From positions 1 to 39,921 of the forward strand of contig VSNY01000014.1 in assembly GCA_009774535.1 (NCBI GenBank): 39,921 nucleotides of DNA, read 5' to 3'. A model generated the notes under the pieces. It was not told the origin of the DNA. It searched no databases and saw only the letters and a program-made list of their open reading frames with translations. Within the stretch, counting starts at the first letter, position 1; every line of letters starts with the position of its first letter. This DNA comes from Lachnospiraceae bacterium. GTDB taxonomy: Bacteria; Bacillota; Clostridia; Lachnospirales; Lachnospiraceae. Shown one piece after another: positions 14,267 through 23,468 of this stretch. The position numbers were made by a program, and so were the translations under genes.

Positions 14267-15418
14267 ATGGATCATAACAAAAATCAAAAAGCAGGGCGGT
14301 TCCGGTATCTTTGTCTTTTGGGGATGATAACCGCGCTGCTTGCAGGACCCGGTTTGTGGATACATCTGACGCCGGATCAGATGTATTCTGGTGAAGAGCG
14401 CCGCATGCTGGCGGAAAGGCCGAAAGCTACGGTAAAGAGCGTGCTGCGAGGCAAATTCCAGAAAAAGTATGAGACTTATTTAAGAGAGCAGTTTCCAGGA
14501 CGCGCGCAGATGGTAACGCTGCGCACGAAGCTGCTGCGGCTGCTGGGTGAACGGGATGCGAACGGGGTATATTTTGGCAAGGACGATTATCTGCTGGAGC
14601 GTTACCAGACGCAGGATTTTGACTGGAAGCACGTGCGTAAAAATATCAGGCAGACGGCAGCTTTTTTAGAAACCTATCCAAATGCCAAGGTTATGTTTGT
14701 TCCGGCAAAAAGCAGTGTACTTTCCAACCGGCTGCCGAAGTTTGCACATTCGGAAGCCGAGAGCCGGTTTTTTGAACTGGCGGAACAAAAGATTCCTGAA
14801 AAACAAAGGATATCGGTTACGGATTTGCTAAAATCTCATAACAACGAGTATATTTATTACCGGACAGACCATCACTGGACGACGCTTGGCGCTTATTACG
14901 CTTATAAGGTGTGGGCAGAAAGCATGGGCTTTGCACCAGTGGCCATAGATCAGTTTACTGTGGAACCCGTAAGCCGTTCGTTTTTCGGGACGACGTATGC
15001 CAAAGTCCGTACCGGAGGGAAGGCGGATGTAATTTCTCTGTATCAGCACACAGACGGGCCGGAATTTGCTCTGGATTATAATATGGGGGAATTTCAGTCA
15101 GACAGTTTTTATGACAGGTCTAAACTGGAAGGCGATGATCCGTACAGTGTCTTTTTTGGCGGCAACCAGGCGCTTGTAGATATCCGTGTTTTGCCGGAAC
15201 AAAAAAATGGAAAGACGCTGCTGCTGATCAAAGATTCGTTTGGCAACTGTTTTGCGCCATTTGCGGCAAACCATTATGCGCGAACCATTGTTGTGGATCT
15301 GCGCCAGGTTAATATTCCCATCGATAAGCTGATGCGTGTGTACCCTGCCGATGATATTCTGATTCTGTATAACAGTACACAATTTATGAAAGACCGGGAG
15401 CTTGATAAATTAAAATAA
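14267..15418 (+). CDS. DHHW-family (AlgX-like) protein
   Basis: This 383-residue protein has an N-terminal hydrophobic anchor (about residues 15-32) and an extracytoplasmic AlgX/SGNH-like region. The defining motif is RTDHHWTTLGAYYAY near residue 200, with a later LLLIKDSFGNCFAPF block, which together suggest a hydrolase/acyltransferase active site of the GDSL kind. Relatives such as AlgX and AlgJ O-acetylate exopolysaccharide, usually with an MBOAT membrane partner that supplies the acetyl group. No MBOAT gene is adjacent here. It is probably co-transcribed with the DUF4358 gene (15-base gap) and precedes the flavoprotein gene by 11 bases. The role as acyltransferase is inferred. Confidence 0.82.
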   Translation: MDHNKNQKAGRFRYLCLLGMITALLAGPGLWIHLTPDQMYSGEERRMLAERPKATVKSVLRGKFQKKYETYLREQFPGRAQMVTLRTKLLRLLGERDANGVYFGKDDYLLERYQTQDFDWKHVRKNIRQTAAFLETYPNAKVMFVPAKSSVLSNRLPKFAHSEAESRFFELAEQKIPEKQRISVTDLLKSHNNEYIYYRTDHHWTTLGAYYAYKVWAESMGFAPVAIDQFTVEPVSRSFFGTTYAKVRTGGKADVISLYQHTDGPEFALDYNMGEFQSDSFYDRSKLEGDDPYSVFFGGNQALVDIRVLPEQKNGKTLLLIKDSFGNCFAPFAANHYARTIVVDLRQVNIPIDKLMRVYPADDILILYNSTQFMKDRELDKLK

Positions 15419-15429
15419 GGAGTATTTGG

Positions 15430-16830
15430 ATGAAATATGACGTGATCATTGTCGGCGCAGGACCGGCCGGGATTTTTACAGCAATGGAATTGGTAAAAAA
15501 CAACTGTAAGAAAAAAATCCTGCTCGTGGAAAAAGGAAAAGCGATTGAAGACCGAAAATGTCCGAAAAACAAGACCAGAAAGTGTGTAAACTGCAAACCG
15601 TGCAATATTACAACCGGATTTTCCGGGGCAGGTGCGTTTTCTGACGGCAAGCTGTCCTTAAGCTATGAAGTCGGCGGAGATTTTCCGCAGCTGGTTGGAG
15701 AGGACTTTGCGCAGCGGCTGATTGATTATACAGACCGGATTTATCTGGAATTTGGCGCGGATACGAAGATCGAAGGGGTCAGCGAGCCGTTAAAAGTACG
15801 GGAAATCCGAAAACGCGCTATCCATGCCGGGTTAAAGCTGGTCGACTGTCCGATCCGCCATCTGGGGACGGAAAAGGCCCAGCATATTTATGGTGCTATT
15901 GAGGCGTATCTGCAGGAAAAAGGTGTGGAAATGCTGTTTGGGCATCACTGCAGCGACCTGATCATGGAAGAAGACGTCTGCAGGGGCGTTGTGCTGACCC
16001 AGGAAGGCAGCGGGCAGCAAATACACTGTGAGGCCCCGCATACCGTAATTGCGGCAGGAAGGCGGGGAGCAGACTGGCTGCAGGCGCTTTGCGCAAAATA
16101 TGAGATTGCGCATAAGCCGGGAACCGTCGATATCGGTGTGCGCGTGGAAGTACGCAACGAGATTATGGAAGAAGTAAATAAAGTGCTGTACGAATCCAAA
16201 TTAATCGGATATCCAAAGCCGTTTAAAAACAAAGTACGCACCTTCTGTCAGAATCCGGGCGGTTTTGTCAGCCAGGAAAACTATGACAATGATCTGGCCG
16301 TTGTGAACGGGCATTCTTACAAAGACCTGAAATCCGATAATACGAATCTGGCGATTTTATGCTCACATAACTTTACGGAACCATTTAACCAGCCGATTGC
16401 GTATGCGCAAAAAGTCGGGGAACTGACAAATATGCTTGGCGCAGGGCAGATTATGGTGCAGCGTTATGGGGATATTTTGGACGGCAAACGTACCTGGCCC
16501 AAAGAACTGGCTCAGTCCAACGTGCGTCCGACGCTGCCGGACGTAGTAGCCGGAGATATTACCGCAGCCATGCCGTACCGGGCTATGATGAATATTATTA
16601 ACTTTATCAAGGCTGTGGATCAGGTCGTTCCTGGTTTTGCGAGTACAGAGACATTACTGTATTCCCCGGAACTGAAATTTTACAGCAATAAAGTACGAAT
16701 GGATGAAAATCTGGTGACCAACGTCAAAGGATTATACTGCCTGGGAGATTCCAGCGGCTGGACGAGAGGGCTGATGATGGCTTCTGCGATGGGTGTGCTG
16801 ATGGGGCGCAAACTCCTGGATGTAGAATAG
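15430..16830 (+). CDS. FAD-dependent oxidoreductase, COG2509-like
   Basis: A 466-residue flavoprotein with an N-terminal FAD-binding motif (VIIVGAGPAGIFTAMEL) and a C-terminal FAD contact region with LGDSSGWTRGLMMASAMG. Between residues about 40 and 58 is a cysteine cluster, CPKNKTRKCVNCKPC, then TTGFSGAGAFSDGKLSLS. That combination is the pattern of the COG2509 uncharacterised FAD-dependent dehydrogenases as I recall it. Substrate and partner are unknown; the cysteines could bind metal, an iron-sulfur cluster, or take part in thiol redox. It begins 11 bases after the DHHW stop with an AAGGAG site, so the three genes may form one operon. The gene appears complete. Confidence 0.85.
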   Translation: MKYDVIIVGAGPAGIFTAMELVKNNCKKKILLVEKGKAIEDRKCPKNKTRKCVNCKPCNITTGFSGAGAFSDGKLSLSYEVGGDFPQLVGEDFAQRLIDYTDRIYLEFGADTKIEGVSEPLKVREIRKRAIHAGLKLVDCPIRHLGTEKAQHIYGAIEAYLQEKGVEMLFGHHCSDLIMEEDVCRGVVLTQEGSGQQIHCEAPHTVIAAGRRGADWLQALCAKYEIAHKPGTVDIGVRVEVRNEIMEEVNKVLYESKLIGYPKPFKNKVRTFCQNPGGFVSQENYDNDLAVVNGHSYKDLKSDNTNLAILCSHNFTEPFNQPIAYAQKVGELTNMLGAGQIMVQRYGDILDGKRTWPKELAQSNVRPTLPDVVAGDITAAMPYRAMMNIINFIKAVDQVVPGFASTETLLYSPELKFYSNKVRMDENLVTNVKGLYCLGDSSGWTRGLMMASAMGVLMGRKLLDVE

Positions 16831-16870
16831 ACAGATCTCTTTACAATGCATATTGTGACTGGCAGTTTAC

Positions 16871-16917
16871 GGATGCCGGAAAAGGGGTGACAGGCGTTTT
16901 CCTATCACCCGGCATCC
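16871..16917. repeat. Inverted repeat between convergent genes
   Basis: GGATGCC (16871-16877) pairs with GGCATCC (16911-16917) and GGGTGA (16885-16890) with TCACCC (16905-16910), giving a long interrupted stem-loop between the flavoprotein and glycogen-debranching genes. It has no T run on either strand but may act as a bidirectional terminator. Confidence 0.5.
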
Positions 16918-16970
16918 GGACAGTCTCTGCAATCAATTTTTTCAAATAGACACTTTCACGGATTGAGCTG

Positions 16971-19076
16971 TTAGTATTTATTCGCTTCGTTCGTACACGC
17001 AATCAGCACCTGTACGCTGCGCGGCTGCAGAAATACGTTGTTTTCTGTAATACGGCGCGGTTCCGCAAGAATACTGTGCGTCAAATACGTATCTACAATC
17101 GTCTCCCAATGCATCGTCGGCGGAAGCTGCGGCAGATGCTGGGTTACACTTTCCCAGTAAGCATTGACGGATAAAAATACAATATCATCCGTATCCGTAT
17201 CTTCCTGTTTCCCGGCATACATCACACCGATGACATGAGAATCCCACTGATAATGGTCATTCCAGGCAGTTGCTTCGTGCAGGCTGACACATGGGAAACC
17301 GATGGAGCAAATGGATGTATTTTTACGTACAATCGTATGTTTTTTTCTAAAATCAATCATAAAACTGAAAAACTGGAACAGTTCTTTATTCTTTTCTGGC
17401 AAATTCCAATCCAGCCACGAAATCATATTGTCCTGGCAGTAGGCGTTGTTATTGCCATGCTGGCTGTTGCCGAATTCGTCTCCTGCAAGGAACATGGGCG
17501 TCCCGCGGCTTAAAAGCAGCACGGCACAGGCATTTTTTACCATACGCCTGCGAAGCGAAAGAATTTCGTGATCCATCGTTTTGCCTTCTACACCGCAGTT
17601 CCAGCTATAATTATCATTGCTTCCGTCCGTGTTATTCCAGCCGTTTGCTTCGTTGTGTTTTTCATTATAGCTGTACAGATCATTCAGTGTAAATCCGTCA
17701 TGGCATGTCAGGAAATTAATTGATGCATCATACCCGCGTGTCTTCGGATCGTAAATATCAATTGAGCCGGTAATACGTAAGGCAGCTGCCGCAGCCATAT
17801 TCCTGTCTCCTTTTAAAAAGCTGCGTACATCATCACGGTAACGTCCGTTCCATTCCGCAAAGCGGTTCCAGGACGGAAAGCTTCCTACCTGGTACAGTCC
17901 GCCCGCGTCCCATGCTTCCGCAATCAGCTTCGTATCGCCTAAGATCGGGTCAAACGCCAGGCTTTGCAGCAGCGGCGGCTTGCGCATCGGGGAACCGTCT
18001 TCGTTACGTCCCAGAATCGTAGCCAGGTCAAACCGGAACCCGTCTACATGGTAGGTCGTTACCCAGTAGCGCAGGCAGTCCAGGATCATACGCTGTACGA
18101 TCGGATGATTGCAGTTCAGCGTATTTCCGCAGCCGCTGTAATTAAAATATTCGCCGTTTGGCTTTAACATGTAATAAATATTATTGTCAAATCCCTTGAA
18201 GGAAAAGAAACTTCCCTGTTCGTTGCCTTCTGCAGTATGGTTAAATACGACGTCCAGAATCACTTCGATTTCATTATCATGCAGTGTTTTTACAAGCTGC
18301 TTGAGTTCCGTGCCTTCGCGGTTGTATTCGATTCCGCCGCAGTAGCTTGTATTCGGAGCGAAAAAGCTGACGGTATTATAGCCCCAGTAATCCACCAGAT
18401 CATGTCCGTTATAAGTGCGCAGGGAACCCGTTTCATCAAATTCAAAAATCGGCATCAGTTCTACGGCATTAACGCCCAGCTTTTTTAAATACGGAATTTT
18501 TTCCATCAGCGCTGCAAATGTACCCGGTTTGGCATGAATGGAAGCGTCCGCCATGGAAAATCCACGTACATGCAGTTCGTAAATAATCAGATCTTCCATC
18601 GGAATATGCGGGAAGACAAATCTGCCCCAGTCGAAGTCATCTTTTACGACGCGTGCTTTATAAAACACATTGTGCGTTTTGCGCGTACCCCAGACGCTTT
18701 GCCCGGTAACCGCTTTCGCATAGGGGTCCAGCAGATTTTTCTTCGGATTAAAGATCAGTCCGTTTTCCGGCTCATAAGGTCCGTCTACCCGGTAAGCATA
18801 TTCAAAATCTTCAATGTTCAGCCTGAACACGATCATGGAAAACACATTTCCGATCCGGTAGTTGTCCGGAAATTTTAAAATGGCATATGGCGTGTCTTCT
18901 TCACGATGGAACAGCAGCAGTTCGCAGGAAGTCGCGTGGTTGGAGTGTACGGTAAAGTTTACGCCGCCTGGGATTGCGGTAGCGCCATTAATATCGTAAA
19001 AACCGGGACGTACTTCATAGCCGGCTATCGTGTCGAAAGGGACCAGATGGATTTTGTTTAATGGAATTGGATTCAT
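16971..19076 (-). CDS. glgX: Glycogen debranching enzyme (GH13, GlgX/isoamylase type)
   Basis: A 701-residue protein with an N-terminal CBM48-like domain (about residues 20-130) and a GH13 catalytic barrel. The four conserved regions are visible: DVVFNHTAEGN (region I), GFRFDLATIL (region II, nucleophile Asp), LIAEAWDAGG (region III, acid/base Glu) and FLTCHDGFTL (region IV). It would hydrolyse alpha-1,6 branch points in glycogen or limit dextrins in the cytoplasm. The order and length match GlgX/isoamylase rather than pullulanases with extra modules. A near-consensus promoter lies 29 bases upstream. It is monocistronic between a convergent flavoprotein gene and the purine operon. Confidence 0.9.
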   Translation of the reverse strand: MNPIPLNKIHLVPFDTIAGYEVRPGFYDINGATAIPGGVNFTVHSNHATSCELLLFHREEDTPYAILKFPDNYRIGNVFSMIVFRLNIEDFEYAYRVDGPYEPENGLIFNPKKNLLDPYAKAVTGQSVWGTRKTHNVFYKARVVKDDFDWGRFVFPHIPMEDLIIYELHVRGFSMADASIHAKPGTFAALMEKIPYLKKLGVNAVELMPIFEFDETGSLRTYNGHDLVDYWGYNTVSFFAPNTSYCGGIEYNREGTELKQLVKTLHDNEIEVILDVVFNHTAEGNEQGSFFSFKGFDNNIYYMLKPNGEYFNYSGCGNTLNCNHPIVQRMILDCLRYWVTTYHVDGFRFDLATILGRNEDGSPMRKPPLLQSLAFDPILGDTKLIAEAWDAGGLYQVGSFPSWNRFAEWNGRYRDDVRSFLKGDRNMAAAAALRITGSIDIYDPKTRGYDASINFLTCHDGFTLNDLYSYNEKHNEANGWNNTDGSNDNYSWNCGVEGKTMDHEILSLRRRMVKNACAVLLLSRGTPMFLAGDEFGNSQHGNNNAYCQDNMISWLDWNLPEKNKELFQFFSFMIDFRKKHTIVRKNTSICSIGFPCVSLHEATAWNDHYQWDSHVIGVMYAGKQEDTDTDDIVFLSVNAYWESVTQHLPQLPPTMHWETIVDTYLTHSILAEPRRITENNVFLQPRSVQVLIACTNEANKY

Positions 19077-19104
19077 TTGGATACCTCGCTTTGCTTTTTG
19101 TTTT

Positions 19105-19133
19105 ATTATAAGCTTGCGGAAGGGCTTTGTAAA
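19105..19133 (-). promoter_or_regulatory. Sigma-A promoter of glgX-like gene
   Basis: On the minus strand TTTACA (19128-19133) and a perfect TATAAT (19105-19110) are 17 bases apart, 28 bases before the start codon. Confidence 0.75.
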
Positions 19134-19246
19134 GGGATTTTGTGGTTAGCCAGTGTGTAGATAGGTGGAAGACGCTGCGGGCTTAACTGGAATTTAGGTA
19201 TAAGATAACTTTTGTGGAATGTTAACTGTGACATGTCAGACAAAGC

Positions 19247-19309
19247 GCTGCATGCCGCGGCTGCCTGCATATGTCTGACAAAGCATAACAGGCAGCCGCA
19301 GCATGCAGC
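19247..19309. repeat. Long imperfect inverted repeat after purB
   Basis: Two 21-base arms (19247-19267 and 19289-19309) match at 20 of 21 positions when one is reverse-complemented, around a 21-base loop. A direct repeat ATGTC(A/T)GACAAAGC flanks and enters it. It lies 40 bases past the purB stop and could end the pur transcript, but no T run follows on the minus strand. Confidence 0.75.
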
Positions 19310-19348
19310 ATATAACGCAATCAGGTTTGCGATGGGATCTTGTATCAG

Positions 19349-20809
19349 TTACACGCGGATTTCCGCTTTTATCCCCAGTAACTCCCGGTTTTTCTCCAGC
19401 ACGGGTTCTACAATATCCTTAAGGAACTTTTCTACCTGCAGCGGCGCACGGCCTACGTACTTAGCCGGGTCCATGCCTGCCTGCAGCTCTTCCAAAGACA
19501 GCTGGAACGCTTCGTCGGCTGCAATCAGCTCCAGCAGGTTATTTTCCAGGCCGTGTTTTTTTACATTTTCCCCGGCTTCCATCGACAGCTGGCGGATTCG
19601 TTCATGCAGCTCCTGTCTGCTGCCTCCTTTTTTCACGGCGTCCATCATAATATTTTCCGTTGCCATAAACGGCAGCTCGGCCATCAGATGTTTGGTAATC
19701 ACTCTGTCATATACGACAAGCCCGTCCACAACATTCAGGCACAGATCCAAAATACCGTCTACAGCCAGGAATGCTTCCGGTATGGACAGCCGCTTATTCG
19801 CAGAGTCATCCAGCGTGCGTTCAAACCACTGCACAGCTGAGGTTACGGCAGGATTGAGCGCGTCGATCATAACATAGCGCGCCAGGGAAGCGATCCGTTC
19901 ACTGCGCATTGGATTTCTCTTGTAAGCCATTGCGGATGAACCGATCTGGTTTTTCTCAAATGGCTCTTCGATTTCTTTTAAATGCTGCAGCAGACGGATG
20001 TCGTTGGACATCTTGTGCGCGCTTGCTGCGATGCCTGCCAGTACGTTGGCCACCCGTGTATCTACTTTGCGTGAATAGGTCTGGCCGGATACCGGATAGC
20101 AGTGTGCATATCCCATTTTTTGCGCGATCATCGGATCGATTTTGTCGATTGTTTCCTGATCATTTTGGAACAGTTCCTGAAAGCTTGCCTGGGTTCCGGT
20201 CGTGCCTTTGGAACCGAGCAGCTTCATGGTCAGGATTACATAATCTACGTCTTCCAGATCCATTAAAAATTCCTGCAGCCAGAGGGAAGCGCGTTTGCCC
20301 ACGGTCGTTGGCTGTGCCGGCTGGAAGTGGGTAAATGCAAGTGTAGGCAGGCTTTTATAAGTATCGGCGAACTTTGCCAGTTCTGCGATTACATTTAGCA
20401 GCTTCCTGCGGACGAGCTGCAGCGCTTCGGACATAAGGATGATATCCGTATTATCCCCGACATAGCAGGAAGTAGCGCCCAGATGGATGATTCCGGCTGC
20501 TTTCGGGCATTGCAGGCCATAGGCATAGACATGGCTCATCACATCATGGCGGACTTCGGCTTCCCGTCTGCGCGCATCTTCGTAGTTCAGATCATCTGCA
20601 TGAGCTTTCAGTTCGTCGATCATTTCCTGTGTAATCACTGGTTCGCCGTTTTCTCCTTTTAAGCCAAGCTCCATTTCCGTCTCGGCCAGCGCAATCCACA
20701 GTTTCCTCCATGTACGGAATTTTTTATCCTGGGAAAAAATATACTGCATTTCTTTACTGGCATACCGTTCGGATAACGGGCTGCTGTATTTGCTTGTGTC
20801 TGCTGTCAT
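19349..20809 (-). CDS. purB: Adenylosuccinate lyase
   Basis: A 486-residue member of the fumarase/aspartase superfamily with the signature GSSAMAYKRNPM, containing the flexible catalytic loop serine. PurB catalyses two beta-eliminations that release fumarate: SAICAR to AICAR in IMP synthesis, and adenylosuccinate to AMP. The length and the C-terminal helical region fit the PurB family. It is the last gene of purC-purF-purB, 26 bases after purF. The ATG is preceded by an AGGAGC site. Cytoplasmic, probably a homotetramer as in the family. Confidence 0.95.
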   Translation of the reverse strand: MTADTSKYSSPLSERYASKEMQYIFSQDKKFRTWRKLWIALAETEMELGLKGENGEPVITQEMIDELKAHADDLNYEDARRREAEVRHDVMSHVYAYGLQCPKAAGIIHLGATSCYVGDNTDIILMSEALQLVRRKLLNVIAELAKFADTYKSLPTLAFTHFQPAQPTTVGKRASLWLQEFLMDLEDVDYVILTMKLLGSKGTTGTQASFQELFQNDQETIDKIDPMIAQKMGYAHCYPVSGQTYSRKVDTRVANVLAGIAASAHKMSNDIRLLQHLKEIEEPFEKNQIGSSAMAYKRNPMRSERIASLARYVMIDALNPAVTSAVQWFERTLDDSANKRLSIPEAFLAVDGILDLCLNVVDGLVVYDRVITKHLMAELPFMATENIMMDAVKKGGSRQELHERIRQLSMEAGENVKKHGLENNLLELIAADEAFQLSLEELQAGMDPAKYVGRAPLQVEKFLKDIVEPVLEKNRELLGIKAEIRV

Positions 20810-20835
20810 TTCTGCCTGCTCCTTTCTTTTTTCTT

Positions 20836-22362
20836 TTATTTGGCAGGTGTTCGGTCGTAGTAATCACCGCGGATATCTTCTTTTGGCGGTTCCAGCGGAT
20901 AGGTTCCGGTAAAGCAGCCCTTGCAAATCGAAAGCCCGTCCACCATTTCTTCCAGTCTGTCTATTTTCAGATAGCCCAAACTGTCCGCTCCGATCATATC
21001 CCGGATTTCTTCCAGTGTGCGGTTATAAGCGATCAGCTGTTCACGCTCCGGAACGTCAGTTCCAAAATAGCACGGCCATAAAAACGGCGGGGAGCTGATC
21101 CGCACATGCACTTGCGCCGCGCCCGCTTCTTTTAAGATCGACACGATTCTGCCGGATGTAGTCCCCCGGACGATCGAATCATCGATCATAATAATGCGTT
21201 TGCCGTTTACCGCTTCTTTCACGGCATTTAATTTGACGCGTACACTGTCTGCGCGGTAAGACTGCTTAGGCTTGATAAATGTCCTGCCGACATAGCTGTT
21301 TTTCATAAACGCGATGCCATATGGAATGCCGGACTGCATCGAATAGCCGAGCGCGGCTGCATTTCCGGATTCCGGCACGCCTACGACCAGGTCGGCTTCT
21401 ACCGGAGAATCAATGGCCAGAAACTGTCCGGCTCTGATTCTGGAATTATAGACGCTGACGCCGTCGATCTGGCTGTCCGGCCTTGCGAAATAAATATATT
21501 CAAAAATACATCTGCCGGCCTGTTCTTTTGGCAGGCAAAGCGACAAGTTGGACTGAATGCCGCCTTCCGGTGAGATCGTAACGACTTCGCCTGGCTGCAC
21601 ATCACGGATAAATTCCGCTCCGACGGTTTCCAGCGCGCATGTCTCCGAAGCCAGGATATATGCCTGTCCGCGTCTGCCGATACAAAGCGGCTTGAAGCCA
21701 AACGGGTCTCTGGCGCCGATGAGTTTGCGCGGACTCATCACCACGAGCGCATAGGCGCCTTTGATTTTTTTCGCCGCACGCAGCACCGCTTCTTCCGCCG
21801 TGCGGGAATGCAGCCGTTCCCTGGCGATATGATAGGCGATCACTTCTGAATCAATCGTTGTCTGGAAAATCGCTCCGGTGTATTCCAGTTCCCGCCTTAA
21901 CTCGGCAGCGTTGATCAGGTTGCCGTTATGCGCTACGCCAAGCGTGCCTTTTACATAATTAATAACCAGCGGCTGCGCGTTTTCCCTGGTCGAAGCCCCT
22001 GCCGTGGAATAACGGACATGTCCGACGCCGAGATCCCCTTTCAGCTGCCCAAGATTCTCCGGGTTAAATACTTCATTGACGAGCCCCATATCCTTATAAG
22101 AATCCACCTTGCGAAACTGCCCCTTCGTGTCGCTGACCGCTATGCCGCAGCTCTCTTGTCCTCTGTGCTGCAGGGCAAATAGTCCGTAATAAATATCCGA
22201 AGCCACATGATGGCCTTCAAAATCATAGACGCCGATGACGCCGCATTCTTCGCCAAGCTTATCCGATGGTACACAATCCTGTGTCCAAGATCCGTTCTGC
22301 CGTCCCTGCGTATGCATCTGGTCCGGAACCGATAGCGCCTGTTCAAAATAATTCTGCCCCAT
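20836..22362 (-). CDS. purF: Amidophosphoribosyltransferase
   Basis: A 508-residue enzyme catalysing the first committed step of purine synthesis, transfer of glutamine amide nitrogen to PRPP. The Ntn glutaminase domain has its nucleophilic cysteine at LGEECGVIGVY; the residues before it would be an autoprocessed propeptide, longer than usual at about 38 residues. The phosphoribosyltransferase domain carries the PRPP motif IIMIDDSIVRGTTS. The C-terminal SICKGCFTGTYPL segment supplies cysteines of the iron-sulfur cluster known in the Bacillus-type enzyme. It sits 35 bases after purC and 26 before purB. A GAGGGA site precedes the ATG. Confidence 0.95.
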   Translation of the reverse strand: MGQNYFEQALSVPDQMHTQGRQNGSWTQDCVPSDKLGEECGVIGVYDFEGHHVASDIYYGLFALQHRGQESCGIAVSDTKGQFRKVDSYKDMGLVNEVFNPENLGQLKGDLGVGHVRYSTAGASTRENAQPLVINYVKGTLGVAHNGNLINAAELRRELEYTGAIFQTTIDSEVIAYHIARERLHSRTAEEAVLRAAKKIKGAYALVVMSPRKLIGARDPFGFKPLCIGRRGQAYILASETCALETVGAEFIRDVQPGEVVTISPEGGIQSNLSLCLPKEQAGRCIFEYIYFARPDSQIDGVSVYNSRIRAGQFLAIDSPVEADLVVGVPESGNAAALGYSMQSGIPYGIAFMKNSYVGRTFIKPKQSYRADSVRVKLNAVKEAVNGKRIIMIDDSIVRGTTSGRIVSILKEAGAAQVHVRISSPPFLWPCYFGTDVPEREQLIAYNRTLEEIRDMIGADSLGYLKIDRLEEMVDGLSICKGCFTGTYPLEPPKEDIRGDYYDRTPAK

Positions 22363-22397
22363 ATAAAAATTCCCTCATTCAATTATTAGCTTTTCCA

Positions 22398-23273
22398 TCA
22401 TGAAAATGTCTTTCCTGTCAGCAGTTCATATGCTTCCCGGTATTTGGAAGCCGTCTTTTCCACAATTTCCTGCGGCAGCAGGCCGTCATTGTCCGGATTT
22501 TGCCTGAGCCAGTCTCTGACAAACTGCTTGTCAAAAGAAGGCTGTCCCTGACCAGGCTGATAGCCTTCTAACGGCCAGAATCTGGAACTGTCCGGCGTCA
22601 GCATTTCGTCGCCGATGACGATCCTGCCGCTTTCATCCAGGCCGAATTCAAATTTGGTGTCTGCGATAATGATTTGTTTGTCACGTGCGTATGCTGCACA
22701 TTTTTTATACAATGCAATTGTGCAGTCCCGAATCTGCGCCGCATAAGATTCTCCGTTTCCAGGAAACTGCTGTTCCAGTATGTCTGCGCTGTCCGCAAAC
22801 GTAATATGCTCGTCATGATCTCCCTGGTCTGCTTTTGTTGTCGGCGTGTAAATCGGTTCCGGCAGCTGATCGGATTCCTTAAGTCCGTCCGGCAGCTGAA
22901 TCCCGCAGACAGTCCCGTCTTTTTGGTAGCTTTCCCAACCGCTTCCGGTAATATAGCCGCGTACGATACATTCAATCGGAAGCATGGTCAGCTTTTTACA
23001 TTTCATGCTTTTGCCTTCAAATTCCTTTGTCTGGAAAAATTCCGGCAGATCTTTCCCTTCGGTGGAAAGCATATGATTAGGTACGATGCTGCCTGTAAAA
23101 TCAAACCAGAACCGGGACATTTTCGTCAGTACGGCGCCTTTGTCCGGAATCGTGTTTTTCAGTATATGGTCAAACGCGGAAATCCGGTCGGTTGCGACAA
23201 TGATCAGACTGTCGCCGTTGTCGTATACCTGACGTACTTTGCCTTCTTTGATCGGTTTAAATTCTGCACTCAT
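22398..23273 (-). CDS. purC: SAICAR synthetase
   Basis: A 291-residue SAICAR synthetase, which joins aspartate to CAIR using ATP. Family motifs include KEGKVRQVYDNGD near the N-terminus, ATDRISAFD, LPIECIVRGYITGSGW and the ADTKFEFGLDESG segment that binds nucleotide and metal. It is longer than the roughly 240-residue Bacillus type and closer to the longer single-domain group. The ATG at 23273 is chosen for its GGAGGA site; an in-frame start 75 bases upstream would lie over the promoter. It is the first gene of purC-purF-purB. Confidence 0.95.
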   Translation of the reverse strand: MSAEFKPIKEGKVRQVYDNGDSLIIVATDRISAFDHILKNTIPDKGAVLTKMSRFWFDFTGSIVPNHMLSTEGKDLPEFFQTKEFEGKSMKCKKLTMLPIECIVRGYITGSGWESYQKDGTVCGIQLPDGLKESDQLPEPIYTPTTKADQGDHDEHITFADSADILEQQFPGNGESYAAQIRDCTIALYKKCAAYARDKQIIIADTKFEFGLDESGRIVIGDEMLTPDSSRFWPLEGYQPGQGQPSFDKQFVRDWLRQNPDNDGLLPQEIVEKTASKYREAYELLTGKTFS

Positions 23274-23319
23274 GATTTGTCCTCCATGTGTATGAGTCTC
23301 TAAACGTTGATACACGTGC

Positions 23320-23348
23320 ATTATAATACAACCCGTCAGAGAAAGCAA
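23320..23348 (-). promoter_or_regulatory. Promoter of purC-purF-purB operon
   Basis: On the minus strand a perfect TATAAT (23320-23325) lies 17 bases after a weak TTGCTT (23343-23348). The leader to purC is about 45 bases and contains no riboswitch that I recognise. The weak -35 box suggests regulation, for example by a PurR-type factor, but no operator was identified. Confidence 0.6.
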
Positions 23349-23404
23349 TGAAAAAGTTCAGCAGAAGCAAGTCCGGTGATCTGCCTTTGGGCGCTAAAAA
23401 TCTA

Positions 23405-23433
23405 TTGAAACCCTGCCCGCTTTCAGCTATACT
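23405..23433 (+). promoter_or_regulatory. Sigma-A promoter of aminotransferase-chemoreceptor operon
   Basis: TTGAAA (23405-23410) and TATACT (23428-23433) are separated by 17 bases. The start codon follows 36 bases downstream, with AAAGGAGC as ribosome binding site. Confidence 0.75.
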
Positions 23434-23468
23434 AAAAGTAAACTTTAATCACAAAGGAGCAATCAGTC

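Noticed and set aside
23274..23468. Purine riboswitch or PurR box before purC
   Set aside because: The leader is only about 45 bases and contains no recognisable aptamer, and no paired operator sequence was seen.
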